Origin: Argonema galeatum A003/A1
GTDB taxonomy: Bacteria; Cyanobacteriota; Cyanobacteriia; Cyanobacteriales; Aerosakkonemataceae
Reading direction: 5' to 3'
DNA: 64,000 bases
Assembly: GCF_023333595.1 (NCBI RefSeq)
Contig: NZ_JAIQZM010000002.1
Coordinates: 113,068-177,067, forward strand
Of this stretch, positions 26,970 through 37,204 are shown piece after piece (within the stretch, counting starts at the first letter, position 1; each line of letters begins with the position of its first letter). The notes under the pieces were generated by a model. That model saw nothing but the letters and a program-made list of their open reading frames with translations, did not search any database and was not told where the DNA came from. The translations under genes and the position numbers were made by a program.

Positions 26970-27425
26970 CTAATTTAATCGTAAAGTCCCGAAAATATCT
27001 TTATGCTCCAAACTTGTCACCCGGACAACTGAGTTCTGTAATATTGGTTTATCCGGCGTCCATTCAAAAATACCATCGCTTGCTGTTTTAGGCGCGATCG
27101 CTTTAACCAGTTTTGACCCTTCGTACAATTCAATATTTTCACCTGGGAGTTGGGCTTTGGACAATCTTGCTCCATCAATCAAGTCGAGGGAACGATATGC
27201 AGTCTGTGGCGGAGTTTTTTGGACATTGGTAATTATTATATTGATGATAATGATTAAAAAAAAGGCAAAGCATATCAGGGAATATTTTTTTTTTATGTTA
27301 TTACATCGTGTTCGGTTGCATTGTATAAGAGTGATATTGTCAAATTCTCTGTTGTCATCGTTGGTTAAATTTTTACCGCAGATGAAGACAGATACACGCA
27401 GATAAACGCAGATAAGAGTAATCAC
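26970..27425 (-). pseudogene. Membrane-anchored gene fragment with 5' end replaced by a MITE
   Basis: The last ~107 codons look genuine: a membrane segment (SLICFAFFLIIIINIIITNV) followed by SLDLIDGARLSKAQLPGENI, a GSKLVKAI region and FEWTPDKPILQNSVVRVTSL, suggestive of a small extracytoplasmic beta domain. The first ~45 codons read through MITE copy 2 and no ATG is available (start would be GTG at 27425), so the original 5' end has probably been lost. A MITE copy also abuts the 3' end. Family unknown. Confidence 0.5.
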
Positions 27426-27464
27426 AGGAATTTTTTAGGTAACCGATGCGTAAGGACATGATAT
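27303..27464 (-). mobile_element. MITE family D, copy 2 (inverted relative to copy 1)
   Basis: Outer ends ACATCGTGTTCGGTTGCAT and ATGCGTAAGGACATGATAT; interior matches copies 1 and 3 (GGTAAAAATTTAACCAACGA with TGACAACAGAGAATTTGACA) on the minus strand. With copy 1 it encloses about 340 bp. Confidence 0.8.
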
Positions 27465-27830
27465 TACTTGGCAATTAAAAGTCCGGTTATCCTGGGCCCC
27501 CGGATTCATCCGTGGGGTCATACTCAGCACTCAGGGTCTTTAGGGCAATTGTTAAGTATTCCTTAAGTATAATGTAGGCTCTGAAGAAATATGATATTAA
27601 GTTCATCATCAAAGATTGAGGAAGCGCCGTTCGCCCAGGGTTGGCCTCAAACATATTGGGATAAGCGATCGGCAAAATTTCCTAGCGTTGTACCCCTTTT
27701 GGATTAAAATGGCAACCGGGGTGCATCGCAGTTATTAATTTTAGAGTTTTCGGCAAGTAAAGCTCTTGCCATCAGCTTTTCTACCAATCTGGTATTAACA
27801 TAAATAGAATCAGGTGTATCCTTTCCCGGT

Positions 27831-29681
27831 ATGAGCTATTGTCTCAATCCCAATTGCAAACAGCCCCAGAACCCAGCTAGGGCAAAAGAGTGTTCGAGTT
27901 GCTCCTCAAATCTGCTGCTGAAAGACCAATACCGAGCCATCAGGCTAATCGGTGAAGGAACCTTCGGCAGAACCTTCTTAGCTGAAGATGCAGAACAAAC
28001 GAACGTTGCTTGCGCGATCAAGCAATTTTTGCCCCTGCCGCAAATTCAAGGGAACTCAGGGGCAATGGCGAAAGCTATCCAAATGTTTGAACAAGAAGCA
28101 AAGCAGCTTGTAGAACTAGGAGAGCAATATCCGCAAATTGCGACGCTAGGGACCTACTTTGAGCAAGATAAGCGCTTATATTTGGTGCGGCAATACATTG
28201 AAGGCCAGAATTTGTCGCAAGAGTTGCAGGAACAGGGAGCTTTTAACGAGCATCAAGTTCGAGAATTGCTGTACGATTTGTTGCCAGTGCTGCAATTGGT
28301 TCACAACCGTCAGATAATTCACCGGGAAATCAAGCCGACAAATATTATTCGCAGAAATAGCGATCGCAAATTCGTCCTCATCGATTTTGGCCTCTCCAAA
28401 CAGCTCGCAGACACCAAACTGATCAAAACAAGTACTAGATTTAGCACCCAAGCGCATATACCCATCGAACAGCTGCGTAGCGGCAAGGTTTACCCAACCA
28501 GCGACCTTTACAGTTTGGGTATTATTTGTATGCAGATCCTGACTGGGGCACAGTTGGAAGACCTTTACGACCCAATCAAAGGTAAGTGGATATGGCGAGA
28601 CTATGTGCGGGATACAGGTAGGGATATCACCGACCAGATGAGTCAAATTTTAGACAAGATGCTGAAAGATGCGATCGAAGAACGCTATCAATCCGCATCT
28701 GAAATCCTCAAAGATTTTTATGACTCCGCATCTAGAACCGCTATCCGAACCCCCGGACAAGCAAGATTAACCCCCGAACAACAACAAAAAACCCAGGGTT
28801 GGCGATGCGTCCACACTCTCACCAGACATTCAGACACAGTTACCTGCGTTGCCTTTAGTCGGGATGGCACAATTTTGGCAAGTGGCAGCGCCGACAATAG
28901 CATCAACATCTGGCAGTGTGAAACTGGCAAGCAAATTAACAGGTTCATCGGACATTCAGACACAGTTACCTGCCTAGTCTTCAGTCCAGATGGAAAGACT
29001 TTAGTCAGTGGTAGTGCCGACAAAACTATCAAGATTTGGCAGTGGGACACTGGCAAGCTAATTGATACCCTCACAGGGCATTCCGTCACAGTTTTTTCCG
29101 TTGCCTTTAGTGCGGATGGTCAAATACTTGCCAGCGGTAGCGGTGACGGCACAATTAAGCTGTGGCATTCCGTTACCGGAAAAGTGCTGAATGTTCTCAC
29201 CGGACATTCAGACTTTGTTGAATCAGTCGCTTTTAGCCGAGACGGTACAACCTTAGCCAGCGGCAGTTGGGACAACACCATCAAAATTTGGAGTCTCCCC
29301 ACTGGCAAAGTGCTGCATACTCTTATGGGACATTCCGGTTCGGTTTGGTCAATTGCCCTCAGTCCCGATGCTCAAACTCTCGCCAGTAACAGCGGGGACA
29401 ACAGCATCAAAGTTTGGCATATAGCTAGCGGTCAGCTACTTCGCACCCTGACGATGAATTCAGGTTCAGCTTGGTCAATTGCTTTTAGTCCCGACGGCCA
29501 AACTATAGCCAGCGACAGTAGCGACAATACTGTCAAAATTTGGCATACTGCCAGCGGTAAGCTGCTTCGCACTCTGGGCGGACATTCAGACCAAGTTCGT
29601 TCAGTTGCCTTTAGCCCCCAAGGTAGGACTATTGCCAGTGGCAGCGATGATAAGACGATTAAGATTTGGCGGTATGAGTGA
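27831..29681 (+). CDS. Ser/Thr protein kinase-like protein with N-terminal four-Cys motif and seven WD40 repeats
   Basis: 616 aa. Residues 1-30: C...C...C..C (YCLNPNCKQPQNPARAKECSSC) as in cyanobacterial four-Cys kinases. Kinase domain about 33-290: glycine loop GEGTFGRTF, VAIK-type lysine CAIKQF, and LIDFGLSK (DFG). The catalytic loop reads HREIKPTN: the catalytic Asp of HRD is Glu, and the usual GYAPIEQ is AHIPIEQ. Seven WD40 units run from about 330 to the end (LTRHSDTVTCVAFSRDGTIL ASGSADNSINIW and similar). It may be a weak or dead kinase acting as a scaffold. Start ATG at 27831 after 400 bp without a gene. Confidence 0.88.
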   Translation: MSYCLNPNCKQPQNPARAKECSSCSSNLLLKDQYRAIRLIGEGTFGRTFLAEDAEQTNVACAIKQFLPLPQIQGNSGAMAKAIQMFEQEAKQLVELGEQYPQIATLGTYFEQDKRLYLVRQYIEGQNLSQELQEQGAFNEHQVRELLYDLLPVLQLVHNRQIIHREIKPTNIIRRNSDRKFVLIDFGLSKQLADTKLIKTSTRFSTQAHIPIEQLRSGKVYPTSDLYSLGIICMQILTGAQLEDLYDPIKGKWIWRDYVRDTGRDITDQMSQILDKMLKDAIEERYQSASEILKDFYDSASRTAIRTPGQARLTPEQQQKTQGWRCVHTLTRHSDTVTCVAFSRDGTILASGSADNSINIWQCETGKQINRFIGHSDTVTCLVFSPDGKTLVSGSADKTIKIWQWDTGKLIDTLTGHSVTVFSVAFSADGQILASGSGDGTIKLWHSVTGKVLNVLTGHSDFVESVAFSRDGTTLASGSWDNTIKIWSLPTGKVLHTLMGHSGSVWSIALSPDAQTLASNSGDNSIKVWHIASGQLLRTLTMNSGSAWSIAFSPDGQTIASDSSDNTVKIWHTASGKLLRTLGGHSDQVRSVAFSPQGRTIASGSDDKTIKIWRYE

Positions 29682-29763
29682 ACTTGGGAAATTTAAAATT
29701 GAAGAATTGCAGATTTGAAATTTAGGATTAAATTGACAATTCTTTAATCTGAAATTGTTAAAA

Positions 29764-31107
29764 ATGACAACTCGGCAACATACACAAATGGTAAGACAAC
29801 TTAGCTTATTTCCAGAGTCGTGCGTTGACGAAGTTTTTGAGACAAATGTGAAGCGCCATCGATATGAACTCCAAGAAATCGATATCGGCGACATCACGTT
29901 TGCTTCCGGGCAGAACGAAAGCATCCATAGATGGTATAGATTGACGCCTAGTTTTTCGCCATCCCTTGTGCGTTACTTTTTCAACTATTTTGAGGTAGGA
30001 GATAACTCGCTTGTGCTAGATCCTTTTAGCGGACGAGGTACAACAGTTATTGAATGTCAAAAACGCGGTATCCCAGCAATAGGGTTAGAGATTAACCCAC
30101 TACTTCAGCGCGTTGGAGAATATTCGCTCATCTGGCGACAGGATAGCTTGGGGCTAATGAATGATTTTACCGAAACATTAAAGGGAGAACTATCAGCTTT
30201 TGCAGGAAAAAATGTTGAGGAGACAGCCTCCGCTTTTGACACCACAATACCTAACATTCACAATGTTTTCCGATGGTGGAAACCAGATGTTTTAAGAAAC
30301 CTGATTGTGGCTCGTCAAATTGCCTTAAGATCTGAATTTTACTCAGTTAGAGAGTACCTCTGGCTTGCGGTCAATAATGCAAGTTTAGACTGTGCGAATA
30401 TCCATCGAAATCATCCAACAATCACATTCGATGATCAGCATAATCGCTCAATCAATGTGTTCGATACTATTTATTTGCGGGTATCGGAGATTGCAGCTGA
30501 TATTTGTTCTCTTTCTGTAGCTCAGTTGAATAACAACAGCCTGGGACGAATTGAGTTGTGGAACTCATGCTGTAGCTTAGCTAATAACCATCCATGTTAT
30601 CAAAACGTCACCACTGTAATTACATCTCCACCTTACCCAAATCGCTACAGTTATGTGCATCAGACACGCCCACAGCTTCACTTTATGGAAGTTATACGAG
30701 AACGTAATGAGGCAACGGAGATCGATTTAAACACAATTGGTGGCACCTGGGGCAAAGCGACTTCCAACCTTATGAAGTCCCTCATTGTACCTAATGATGA
30801 TATCTTGGAACTTTTAGACTACTTCCCCTTACTCCGGGAGCGGAATATTTTGATGTGTAACTATGCGACAAAATATTTTCTAGATTTACACGAACACATA
30901 CAAAGGTTGCGACAATTTGTATATAAAGACTTTTCAGGTGCTTACATCGTTGGTAATTCACGTCTTTCAGGAGTTGAGATATTCACAGAAGTTATTCTGG
31001 CTCGTTTGTTTGAAATGAATGGATTCAAAGTAGAAAAGATTATTGTTTTCCGAAAGCGAGGCGGGCGTAAACGTCTTTATGAAACAGCAGTAATTGTTAA
31101 AGTTTAG
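29764..31107 (+). CDS. DNA methyltransferase (probable N4-cytosine/N6-adenine) of a type II system
   Basis: 447 aa from ATG at 29764 (a TTG nine bases upstream is in frame). AdoMet-binding motif I VLDPFSGRGTTVIECQKRG near residue 80, followed by GLEINPL; the catalytic motif IV is TSPPYPNRYSY near residue 283, of the SPPY type common in m4C enzymes. With motif I first and about 200 residues before motif IV, the order is alpha-like. Its 3' end overlaps by 11 bp the end of the convergent nuclease-like gene. Target sequence unknown. Confidence 0.85.
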   Translation: MTTRQHTQMVRQLSLFPESCVDEVFETNVKRHRYELQEIDIGDITFASGQNESIHRWYRLTPSFSPSLVRYFFNYFEVGDNSLVLDPFSGRGTTVIECQKRGIPAIGLEINPLLQRVGEYSLIWRQDSLGLMNDFTETLKGELSAFAGKNVEETASAFDTTIPNIHNVFRWWKPDVLRNLIVARQIALRSEFYSVREYLWLAVNNASLDCANIHRNHPTITFDDQHNRSINVFDTIYLRVSEIAADICSLSVAQLNNNSLGRIELWNSCCSLANNHPCYQNVTTVITSPPYPNRYSYVHQTRPQLHFMEVIRERNEATEIDLNTIGGTWGKATSNLMKSLIVPNDDILELLDYFPLLRERNILMCNYATKYFLDLHEHIQRLRQFVYKDFSGAYIVGNSRLSGVEIFTEVILARLFEMNGFKVEKIIVFRKRGGRKRLYETAVIVKV

Positions 31108-31816
31108 CAAGCGACTGATGAACTAAATTTGTCAGAGTTGTCTGATTTACTAGAAGGAATGCTTTGAGGTCGAATTGCGTCAGGTTGTAAATGAAGGTGA
31201 AGGCATCATCACCTGTAAAAAGATTCCAACTGTTGTTAAGACGTATGAGAGGAGAACGCAAAGATGTATTGCAAAACACAAGCATCACAGGAGTAAAATT
31301 TTTGGCTTGCAATGCGAGTGCCATATCCCAGTCTGCCTGAATACGTTTTGAATCACCAATTTGGTAACAGGATCTAACTTCAAAAGCTAAACCATTGGTT
31401 GACTTCCAGTCAGACTTTAAAAGTGGAAGGTTAGCATTTGTAATACATGAAATAGGAACCATACCATCAGTTGAGCGGATCTGATCGCGCTCGCCAATTT
31501 TAACAGTGACATTCAATTTCATTGAAGCTATTGTCAAATTAAATCGACAAGCTAGGAGATATAGGAAAATTGCCTGATACATATCACCAATTTTCCTATG
31601 TAAGGAAGTGACTAAGTTTCCGCCTATACGAGCAATGATGTACCTATCATCATCTAATCCAAATGGTGCAAAGGCAGGATCGCTTGAAATTAATGCTCCG
31701 AAAGCACTACGGTCATGGATGCCAGGGAAATTCAAGTAAGGATCGTATTCCAGTACCCGACTAAGGTGATGCTCTGCCAATCGAAGAAGTTCGTTAGGGT
31801 CTGGTTGAGTAGACAT
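31097..31816 (-). CDS. Putative type II restriction endonuclease (240 aa)
   Basis: Identity is inferred mainly from position, tail-to-tail with the methyltransferase. The protein has RYIIARIGGNLVTSLHRKIG DMYQAIFLYLL, a conserved-looking STDGMVPISCITNAN segment, and GLAFEVRSCYQIGDSKRIQADWDMALALQ; the D...E-x-R/K-like array around FEVRS could be a nuclease core. A mixed alpha/beta composition fits. Start: ATG at 31816 has GAGG five bases upstream, better than GTG at 31831. A search against REBASE would be decisive. Confidence 0.65.
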   Translation of the reverse strand: MSTQPDPNELLRLAEHHLSRVLEYDPYLNFPGIHDRSAFGALISSDPAFAPFGLDDDRYIIARIGGNLVTSLHRKIGDMYQAIFLYLLACRFNLTIASMKLNVTVKIGERDQIRSTDGMVPISCITNANLPLLKSDWKSTNGLAFEVRSCYQIGDSKRIQADWDMALALQAKNFTPVMLVFCNTSLRSPLIRLNNSWNLFTGDDAFTFIYNLTQFDLKAFLLVNQTTLTNLVHQSLAKL

Positions 31817-31842
31817 CACAGCCTCAATCACTACACTCTAAA

Positions 31843-32022
31843 GATAGCGGCAAGAACAGCAATCTCGATCGACAAGCGGAGTTAGCGGTGCTGGCGGATG
31901 TGCTTGCTCCTCACAAAATTTATCATTCTTTACAAAAACCTGGAATCTGTTTGCCAGACGGCAATTATCCAGCCGCAGCTAAACTAATTTGCGATAAATC
32001 GAACTCACTTCGAGTTAACTAG
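31843..32022 (+). pseudogene. 3' remnant of an unidentified gene
   Basis: The plus frame reads RQAELAVLADVLAPHKIYHS LQKPGICLPDGNYPAAAKLICDKSNSLRVN then stop, a soluble, protein-like composition. No start codon with a good ribosome site is present and the frame runs back into the start of the nuclease gene on the opposite strand. Family not recognised. The remaining gap to chlL (32023-32415) is AT-rich and shows no gene. Confidence 0.35.
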
Positions 32023-32415
32023 AGCAGGCACTCTCAGGGCTAAGCTGCTACGCAGCGGTAGTCTTGTATGAAAGGGATGGGGTGGAATATAGGCTAGAGC
32101 GCACATCAAGTTTCACGCCTGACCCTACCTGGATATATTCTCGGAGGGTTAATTCATATTTTTGTATTTTGTACCGCTTTTTATAAATAAAACTATATAA
32201 AGCTTTTAAAATAGGTATATTAAGATTTAAAAGTGAATAAATTGCCTTTATAATCTAAAAATAAGTCTATAAGTCCAAATACACAGTTTTAAACCCATAC
32301 TTGTCTTGACAACCCCTTTATTTTCCTGGGAAGTTAGACAATAATGCTGGGAAAGAGGCAGCGACGAATAAAACTCAAGCGAGTTTAATAAGAAACGATT
32401 AAGGAGAACACAAGC

Positions 32416-33282
32416 GTGAAACTGGCAGTTTACGGAAAAGGCGGAATCGGTAAATCTACAACAAGCTGCAATATCTCTGTGGCCCTAGCCAGACGCGGCA
32501 AGAAAGTGCTGCAAATTGGCTGCGACCCCAAGCACGACAGCACATTTACCCTCACTGGCTTCTTAATTCCCACAATTATCGATACCCTCCAAGCTAAGGA
32601 CTATCACTACGAAGACGTTTGGCCGGAAGATGTAATCTACAAAGGCTACGGCGGCGTTGACTGCGTAGAAGCTGGTGGCCCTCCGGCGGGTGCTGGATGC
32701 GGTGGCTACGTTGTGGGCGAAACCGTGAAGCTGCTCAAAGAACTCAACGCCTTTGACGAATACGATGTAATTTTGTTTGACGTTCTCGGCGACGTTGTGT
32801 GCGGCGGTTTTGCAGCACCCCTCAACTATGCCGACTACTGCCTAATCGTGACCGACAACGGCTTTGACGCTTTATTTGCCGCTAACCGTATTGCTGCCTC
32901 GGTACGTGAAAAAGCTCGCACCCACCAGCTGCGCCTCGCTGGTTTGATTGGCAACCGCACATCCAAGCGCGACCTGATTGACAAGTATATTGAAACAGTC
33001 CCCATGCCAGTGCTGGAAGTGCTGCCGCTGATCGAAGATATTCGCGTTTCCCGCGTCAAGGGCAAAACTCTGTTTGAAATGGCAGAGAGCGACCCATCGC
33101 TGAACTACGTCTGCGACTACTACCTCAACATCGCCGATCAAATTCTGGCCTGTCCCGAAGGTGTGGTGCCAAATGACACTCCGGATCGGGATGTGTTCTC
33201 CTTGCTTTCAGATTTTTATCTAAATCCGACAAAACCAACGGTCAAGACAGAGGAAGAGGAACTAGACTTAATGATGGTTTAA
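32416..33282 (+). CDS. chlL: Light-independent protochlorophyllide reductase, ATP-binding Fe-S subunit
   Basis: 288-aa NifH-like protein. P-loop [12 protein letters not shown] at residues 5-16, switch region CDPKHDSTF, and the two cysteines that bind the shared 4Fe-4S cluster in [11 protein letters not shown] and GDVVCGGFA. It drives electrons to the ChlN-ChlB component for dark chlorophyll synthesis. The start is GTG with GGAGAAC upstream (32402-32408). It heads a chlL-DUF5331-chlN cluster; chlB is not in the window. Confidence 0.97.
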   Translation: MKLAVYGKGGIGKSTTSCNISVALARRGKKVLQIGCDPKHDSTFTLTGFLIPTIIDTLQAKDYHYEDVWPEDVIYKGYGGVDCVEAGGPPAGAGCGGYVVGETVKLLKELNAFDEYDVILFDVLGDVVCGGFAAPLNYADYCLIVTDNGFDALFAANRIAASVREKARTHQLRLAGLIGNRTSKRDLIDKYIETVPMPVLEVLPLIEDIRVSRVKGKTLFEMAESDPSLNYVCDYYLNIADQILACPEGVVPNDTPDRDVFSLLSDFYLNPTKPTVKTEEEELDLMMV

Positions 33283-33316
33283 TTAAGTCTATTTTTCAGG
33301 ATGAGGGAGAGGAACT

Positions 33317-34303
33317 GTGGCTTTTTTTGATGACTTCACAGCAGCTCTAAAACAAAAGTGGTTGCAATATTATCAGGTAAATCATGCGTGGCTTGCCCTG
33401 CAAATGGAGCTTGAAGCTGTAAAAACTCCAGATGGCGGACGGCGACCACCTTCACACCTCATCCTGGGAATACTTAACGCGCTTGAGCCGAAGCTAGCGC
33501 AGTTGATGTTACCCTTTGCTAGGCTCAATCCGAGTCCTGATGCGCTGATTGATGTTTTGGAGCTAAATATCGACCCAGATATAGCGCTGGGAAACAAGCC
33601 AGCGAGTAAGCCAGAGCCATTAGCAGCACCTAGCATCGTGACTCCCCCAGCCGCACCGATCGAAGATGCGTTTGAGGAGGAGGAGGAGTCTCTAGCAGAA
33701 CCAGTAATGGTTGTCCGCACAACTACGGTTGTGATGAGCGAGGAAGCTATAGATGATTTTGACGACGAGCCATCCATAGTCTTAATCGAGTCAGAAACGC
33801 AAAGCTTTGGCGACATCGGACTTGATGAGTTTGGCGATACCTCAGATGAGGTGTCGGTGGAGGAAGACGAAGGCTTTGGTGACATCGCACTTGATGAGTT
33901 TGGCGATACCTCATCTGAATCTGAGGCGTTGAGCGAAGAAGACGATGGCTTTGGCGACATCGCACTTGATGAGTTTGGCGAAACTGCATCGGAATCGGCG
34001 GCGTTGAGCGAAGAAGACGATGGCTTTGGCGACATCGCACTTGATGAGTTTGGCGAAACGGCATCTGAGCAGCCAAGCGCCGAGTCAGATGCGGATTTTG
34101 GTACGGAACTCGAAGCTTGGGGTGACGAAACTCCTGAAGAGTTAGAAATAGACCTTGGCGATATGACGCTAGATGAATTTGGCGACACATCTTCCAAAGG
34201 GTTGGAGGACGACGATCTCGATGCCTTTGGCGACATAAGTTTCGATCCGTTTTCCGAACCTGCTGCTAAGTCGGATGATGATGATGATGCGTGGAGCAAA
34301 TAA
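33317..34303 (+). CDS. DUF5331 protein with acidic tandem repeats, between chlL and chlN
   Basis: 328 aa. N-terminal domain (1-90) starts AFFDDFTAALKQKWLQYYQV and contains a hydrophobic helix ILGILNALEPKLAQLMLPFA; this is the DUF5331 type found near chlL/chlN in cyanobacteria. From about residue 155 a very acidic, serine-rich tail follows with repeats based on GFGDIALDEFGDTSSE. GTG start with GAGAGGAAC just before it. Its conserved place suggests a role with dark protochlorophyllide reductase, but the mechanism is unknown. The antisense reading frame of similar length is a compositional shadow. Confidence 0.8.
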   Translation: MAFFDDFTAALKQKWLQYYQVNHAWLALQMELEAVKTPDGGRRPPSHLILGILNALEPKLAQLMLPFARLNPSPDALIDVLELNIDPDIALGNKPASKPEPLAAPSIVTPPAAPIEDAFEEEEESLAEPVMVVRTTTVVMSEEAIDDFDDEPSIVLIESETQSFGDIGLDEFGDTSDEVSVEEDEGFGDIALDEFGDTSSESEALSEEDDGFGDIALDEFGETASESAALSEEDDGFGDIALDEFGETASEQPSAESDADFGTELEAWGDETPEELEIDLGDMTLDEFGDTSSKGLEDDDLDAFGDISFDPFSEPAAKSDDDDDAWSK

Positions 34304-34373
34304 TTAAAGCTCCTCGAAGACATCTGCCTCTCGCCAGACTTCGCTCAAATTGAATTCACATAAATTTTTCTTA

Positions 34374-34396
34374 AGAGCGGGCAAAATGCCCGCTCT
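34374..34396 (+). other. Hairpin between the DUF5331 gene and chlN
   Basis: AGAGCGGGC-aaaat-GCCCGCTCT, a perfect 9-bp stem with no T tract. It may be a processing site or partial attenuator that sets chlN expression apart from chlL. Confidence 0.5.
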
Positions 34397-34422
34397 GTAA
34401 GGAACCCCGCATTCATTTTTAA

Positions 34423-35853
<1,431 letters not shown>

Positions 35854-35891
35854 GTTTTCCTCCCTAGTTCACTCCGAATAGGTAGGTGTTT

Positions 35892-35921
35892 GGGCGATCT
35901 TGTGCGATCGCCCTTTTTTTT
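35892..35921 (+). terminator. Rho-independent terminator of chlN
   Basis: GGGCGATC-ttgtgc-GATCGCCC, an 8-bp stem containing a HIP1 octamer, followed by eight T residues. Confidence 0.92.
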
Positions 35922-35926
35922 ATTAG

Positions 35927-36016
35927 GTTGTAGGGAAGAAAGTTCCATCCCAACAGATAGATTTAGCAGAACAGCGAAAACGAGATTATTTAAGCAGGAG
36001 ACAGAATCATGAGTGA
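35927..36016 (+). pseudogene. C-terminal remnant of a HigB/RelE-like toxin gene
   Basis: The plus frame reads KKVPSQQIDLAEQRKRDYL S..., a typical end of Gp49/HigB-type toxins (xxP..EI..A..R..DYL). A stop codon lies directly upstream of the fragment, so only about 28 codons remain. Its stop overlaps the start of the HTH antitoxin gene by 8 bp (ATGAGTGA), the same coupling an intact toxin-antitoxin operon would have. Confidence 0.6.
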
Positions 36017-36284
36017 TGTAGAGCCATATATCCAGAAACGCCAGCAAACCGATCCTGAGTTTGCTGATGGTTTTGAATCTGGATATGCAAGTTTTAAAAT
36101 TGGTGTGCTGCTGGCGCAAGCAAGAGAAGAAGCTGGAATAACGCAGTCAGAATTAGCACGGCAGTTAAATTTGAATAAATCTACAATCTCTAGAATAGAG
36201 CATCACGCAGAAGATGTTGGTATCTCTACGCTGGAAAAATATGCCAATGCTCTAGGGAAAAAACTTATTATAGAAATTGCATAG
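36009..36284 (+). CDS. XRE-family HTH protein, orphan HigA-like antitoxin
   Basis: 91 aa. A helix-turn-helix at about residues 36-70: LLAQAREEAGITQSELARQL then NLNKSTISRIEHHAEDVGIS TLEKYANALG. The extended N-terminus (YIQKRQQTDPEFADGFESGY) is typical of HigA antitoxins paired with Gp49-like toxins. GCAGGAGA lies 9 bases before the ATG. Only a scrap of the toxin remains upstream. Confidence 0.82.
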   Translation: MSDVEPYIQKRQQTDPEFADGFESGYASFKIGVLLAQAREEAGITQSELARQLNLNKSTISRIEHHAEDVGISTLEKYANALGKKLIIEIA

Positions 36285-36468
36285 GGTGTTAGGGCGATCT
36301 GGGTTTTGCCAAATCTGCGTGAAATAAGCATCTCACCGCCAGGATTATCACTTCATCGCTGTCCGCGAAGCCGATCGCTTTATCGACTCCGTTGTTTCCC
36401 GTTCCGCCATTCCCCATTTCCCAACTTAGCGATTAGAATTAAAGCTAAACAGAGTTGGAGGAAAAATT

Positions 36469-36699
36469 ATGATGAAAGCCAAATTGTCTTTGGCAGCTAT
36501 TCTATCTACGACTGCGATCGCCACCGGCATTTTGTTGAGTTCAGTCAATTCTGCTGAAGCTTGTCCGTTTTCTAAGAAAAGATACCAGCAAACGAGTTGG
36601 TGGCAGTCTCCTTGGGCGATGGTGATTGCACTGCCTGGAATAGCTCTCGGAACGGCTCTTTATATGGGCGGTCGCTCTTACCAAAACGATTCGCAGTGA
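36469..36699 (+). CDS. Small envelope protein (76 aa)
   Basis: A signal peptide or anchor at 5-30 (LSLAAILSTTAIATGILLSS), then SAEACPFSKKR and a second hydrophobic stretch WAMVIALPGIALGTALYMGG (about 48-68). GGAGG lies 8 bases before the ATG. Exported or membrane-bound; function unknown. Confidence 0.65.
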   Translation: MMKAKLSLAAILSTTAIATGILLSSVNSAEACPFSKKRYQQTSWWQSPWAMVIALPGIALGTALYMGGRSYQNDSQ

Positions 36700-36803
36700 A
36701 TGCGCTTAAGTGTAATTTAAGGGGTGATTTCAAACTCTACCCAAAATATATTGAGGGGCGATTTTTCAAAATCGCTCCTATTCCTTTATAAACTGGTAAA
36801 TCT

Positions 36804-37052
36804 ATGAGTAAAATGCCTTCTCGCGAAGAAAGCCGGGAAATGCTGAAGTGGTTGAACCGTAATCGCCAGCAGTTAAAAAAAGATTATGCTCATCAATATG
36901 TTGCGTATAATGCTAATAGAATCATTGCTTATAGCGAAAATTTGCAGGAAGTTATGGAATTAGGAGAAGCATCGAAAGAAATTTTTTCAATTTATTTAGT
37001 CCCCGAATATACTGGTTACGCTCAGTTTGTAGGAATTCGCTTTCCTAAATAA
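36804..37052 (+). CDS. DUF5678-like small protein (82 aa)
   Basis: Sequence SREESREMLKWLNRNRQQLK KDYAHQYVAYNANRIIAYSE followed by LQEVMELGEASKEIFSIYLV; the pattern (Y-x-G-x-YVA..GK.I.A.......V) resembles the DUF5678 family of short cytoplasmic proteins, often near toxin-antitoxin or protease genes. No function known. It is 104 bp after the preceding gene. Confidence 0.6.
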   Translation: MSKMPSREESREMLKWLNRNRQQLKKDYAHQYVAYNANRIIAYSENLQEVMELGEASKEIFSIYLVPEYTGYAQFVGIRFPK

Positions 37053-37204
37053 ATATTTTACAGAACGACAATAAGATTCGCTGAAATCACAAAACAAGGC
37101 TATCATGGGGTAAAGTTGATGCGATCGATCTTTTTTTACGAACCGCCAAGACGCCAAGAACGCCAAGAGGAAGAGAGAGAAGGGAGCGATCGCAAACTTT
37201 TTAG

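Noticed and set aside
26688..26978. 96-aa plus-strand frame
   Set aside because: Lies within MITE family D copy 1 and other repeats; no protein family.
27487..27675. 62-aa minus-strand frame in the gap before the WD40 kinase
   Set aside because: No motif or ribosome site; the whole 27465-27830 gap shows no convincing gene.
28800..29680. Tandem DNA repeats in the WD40 region as a mobile or CRISPR-like structure
   Set aside because: They are ordinary WD40 coding repeats of about 126 bp.
32285..32345. Sigma-70 promoter of chlL (TTGACA at 32306)
   Set aside because: The only TA-rich -10 candidate lies about 23 bases away, too far for a normal spacer.
33382..34323. Long serine-rich minus-strand reading frame (313 aa)
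   Set aside because: It is the antisense of the DUF5331 gene; the Ser-rich composition follows from the acidic repeats on the plus strand.
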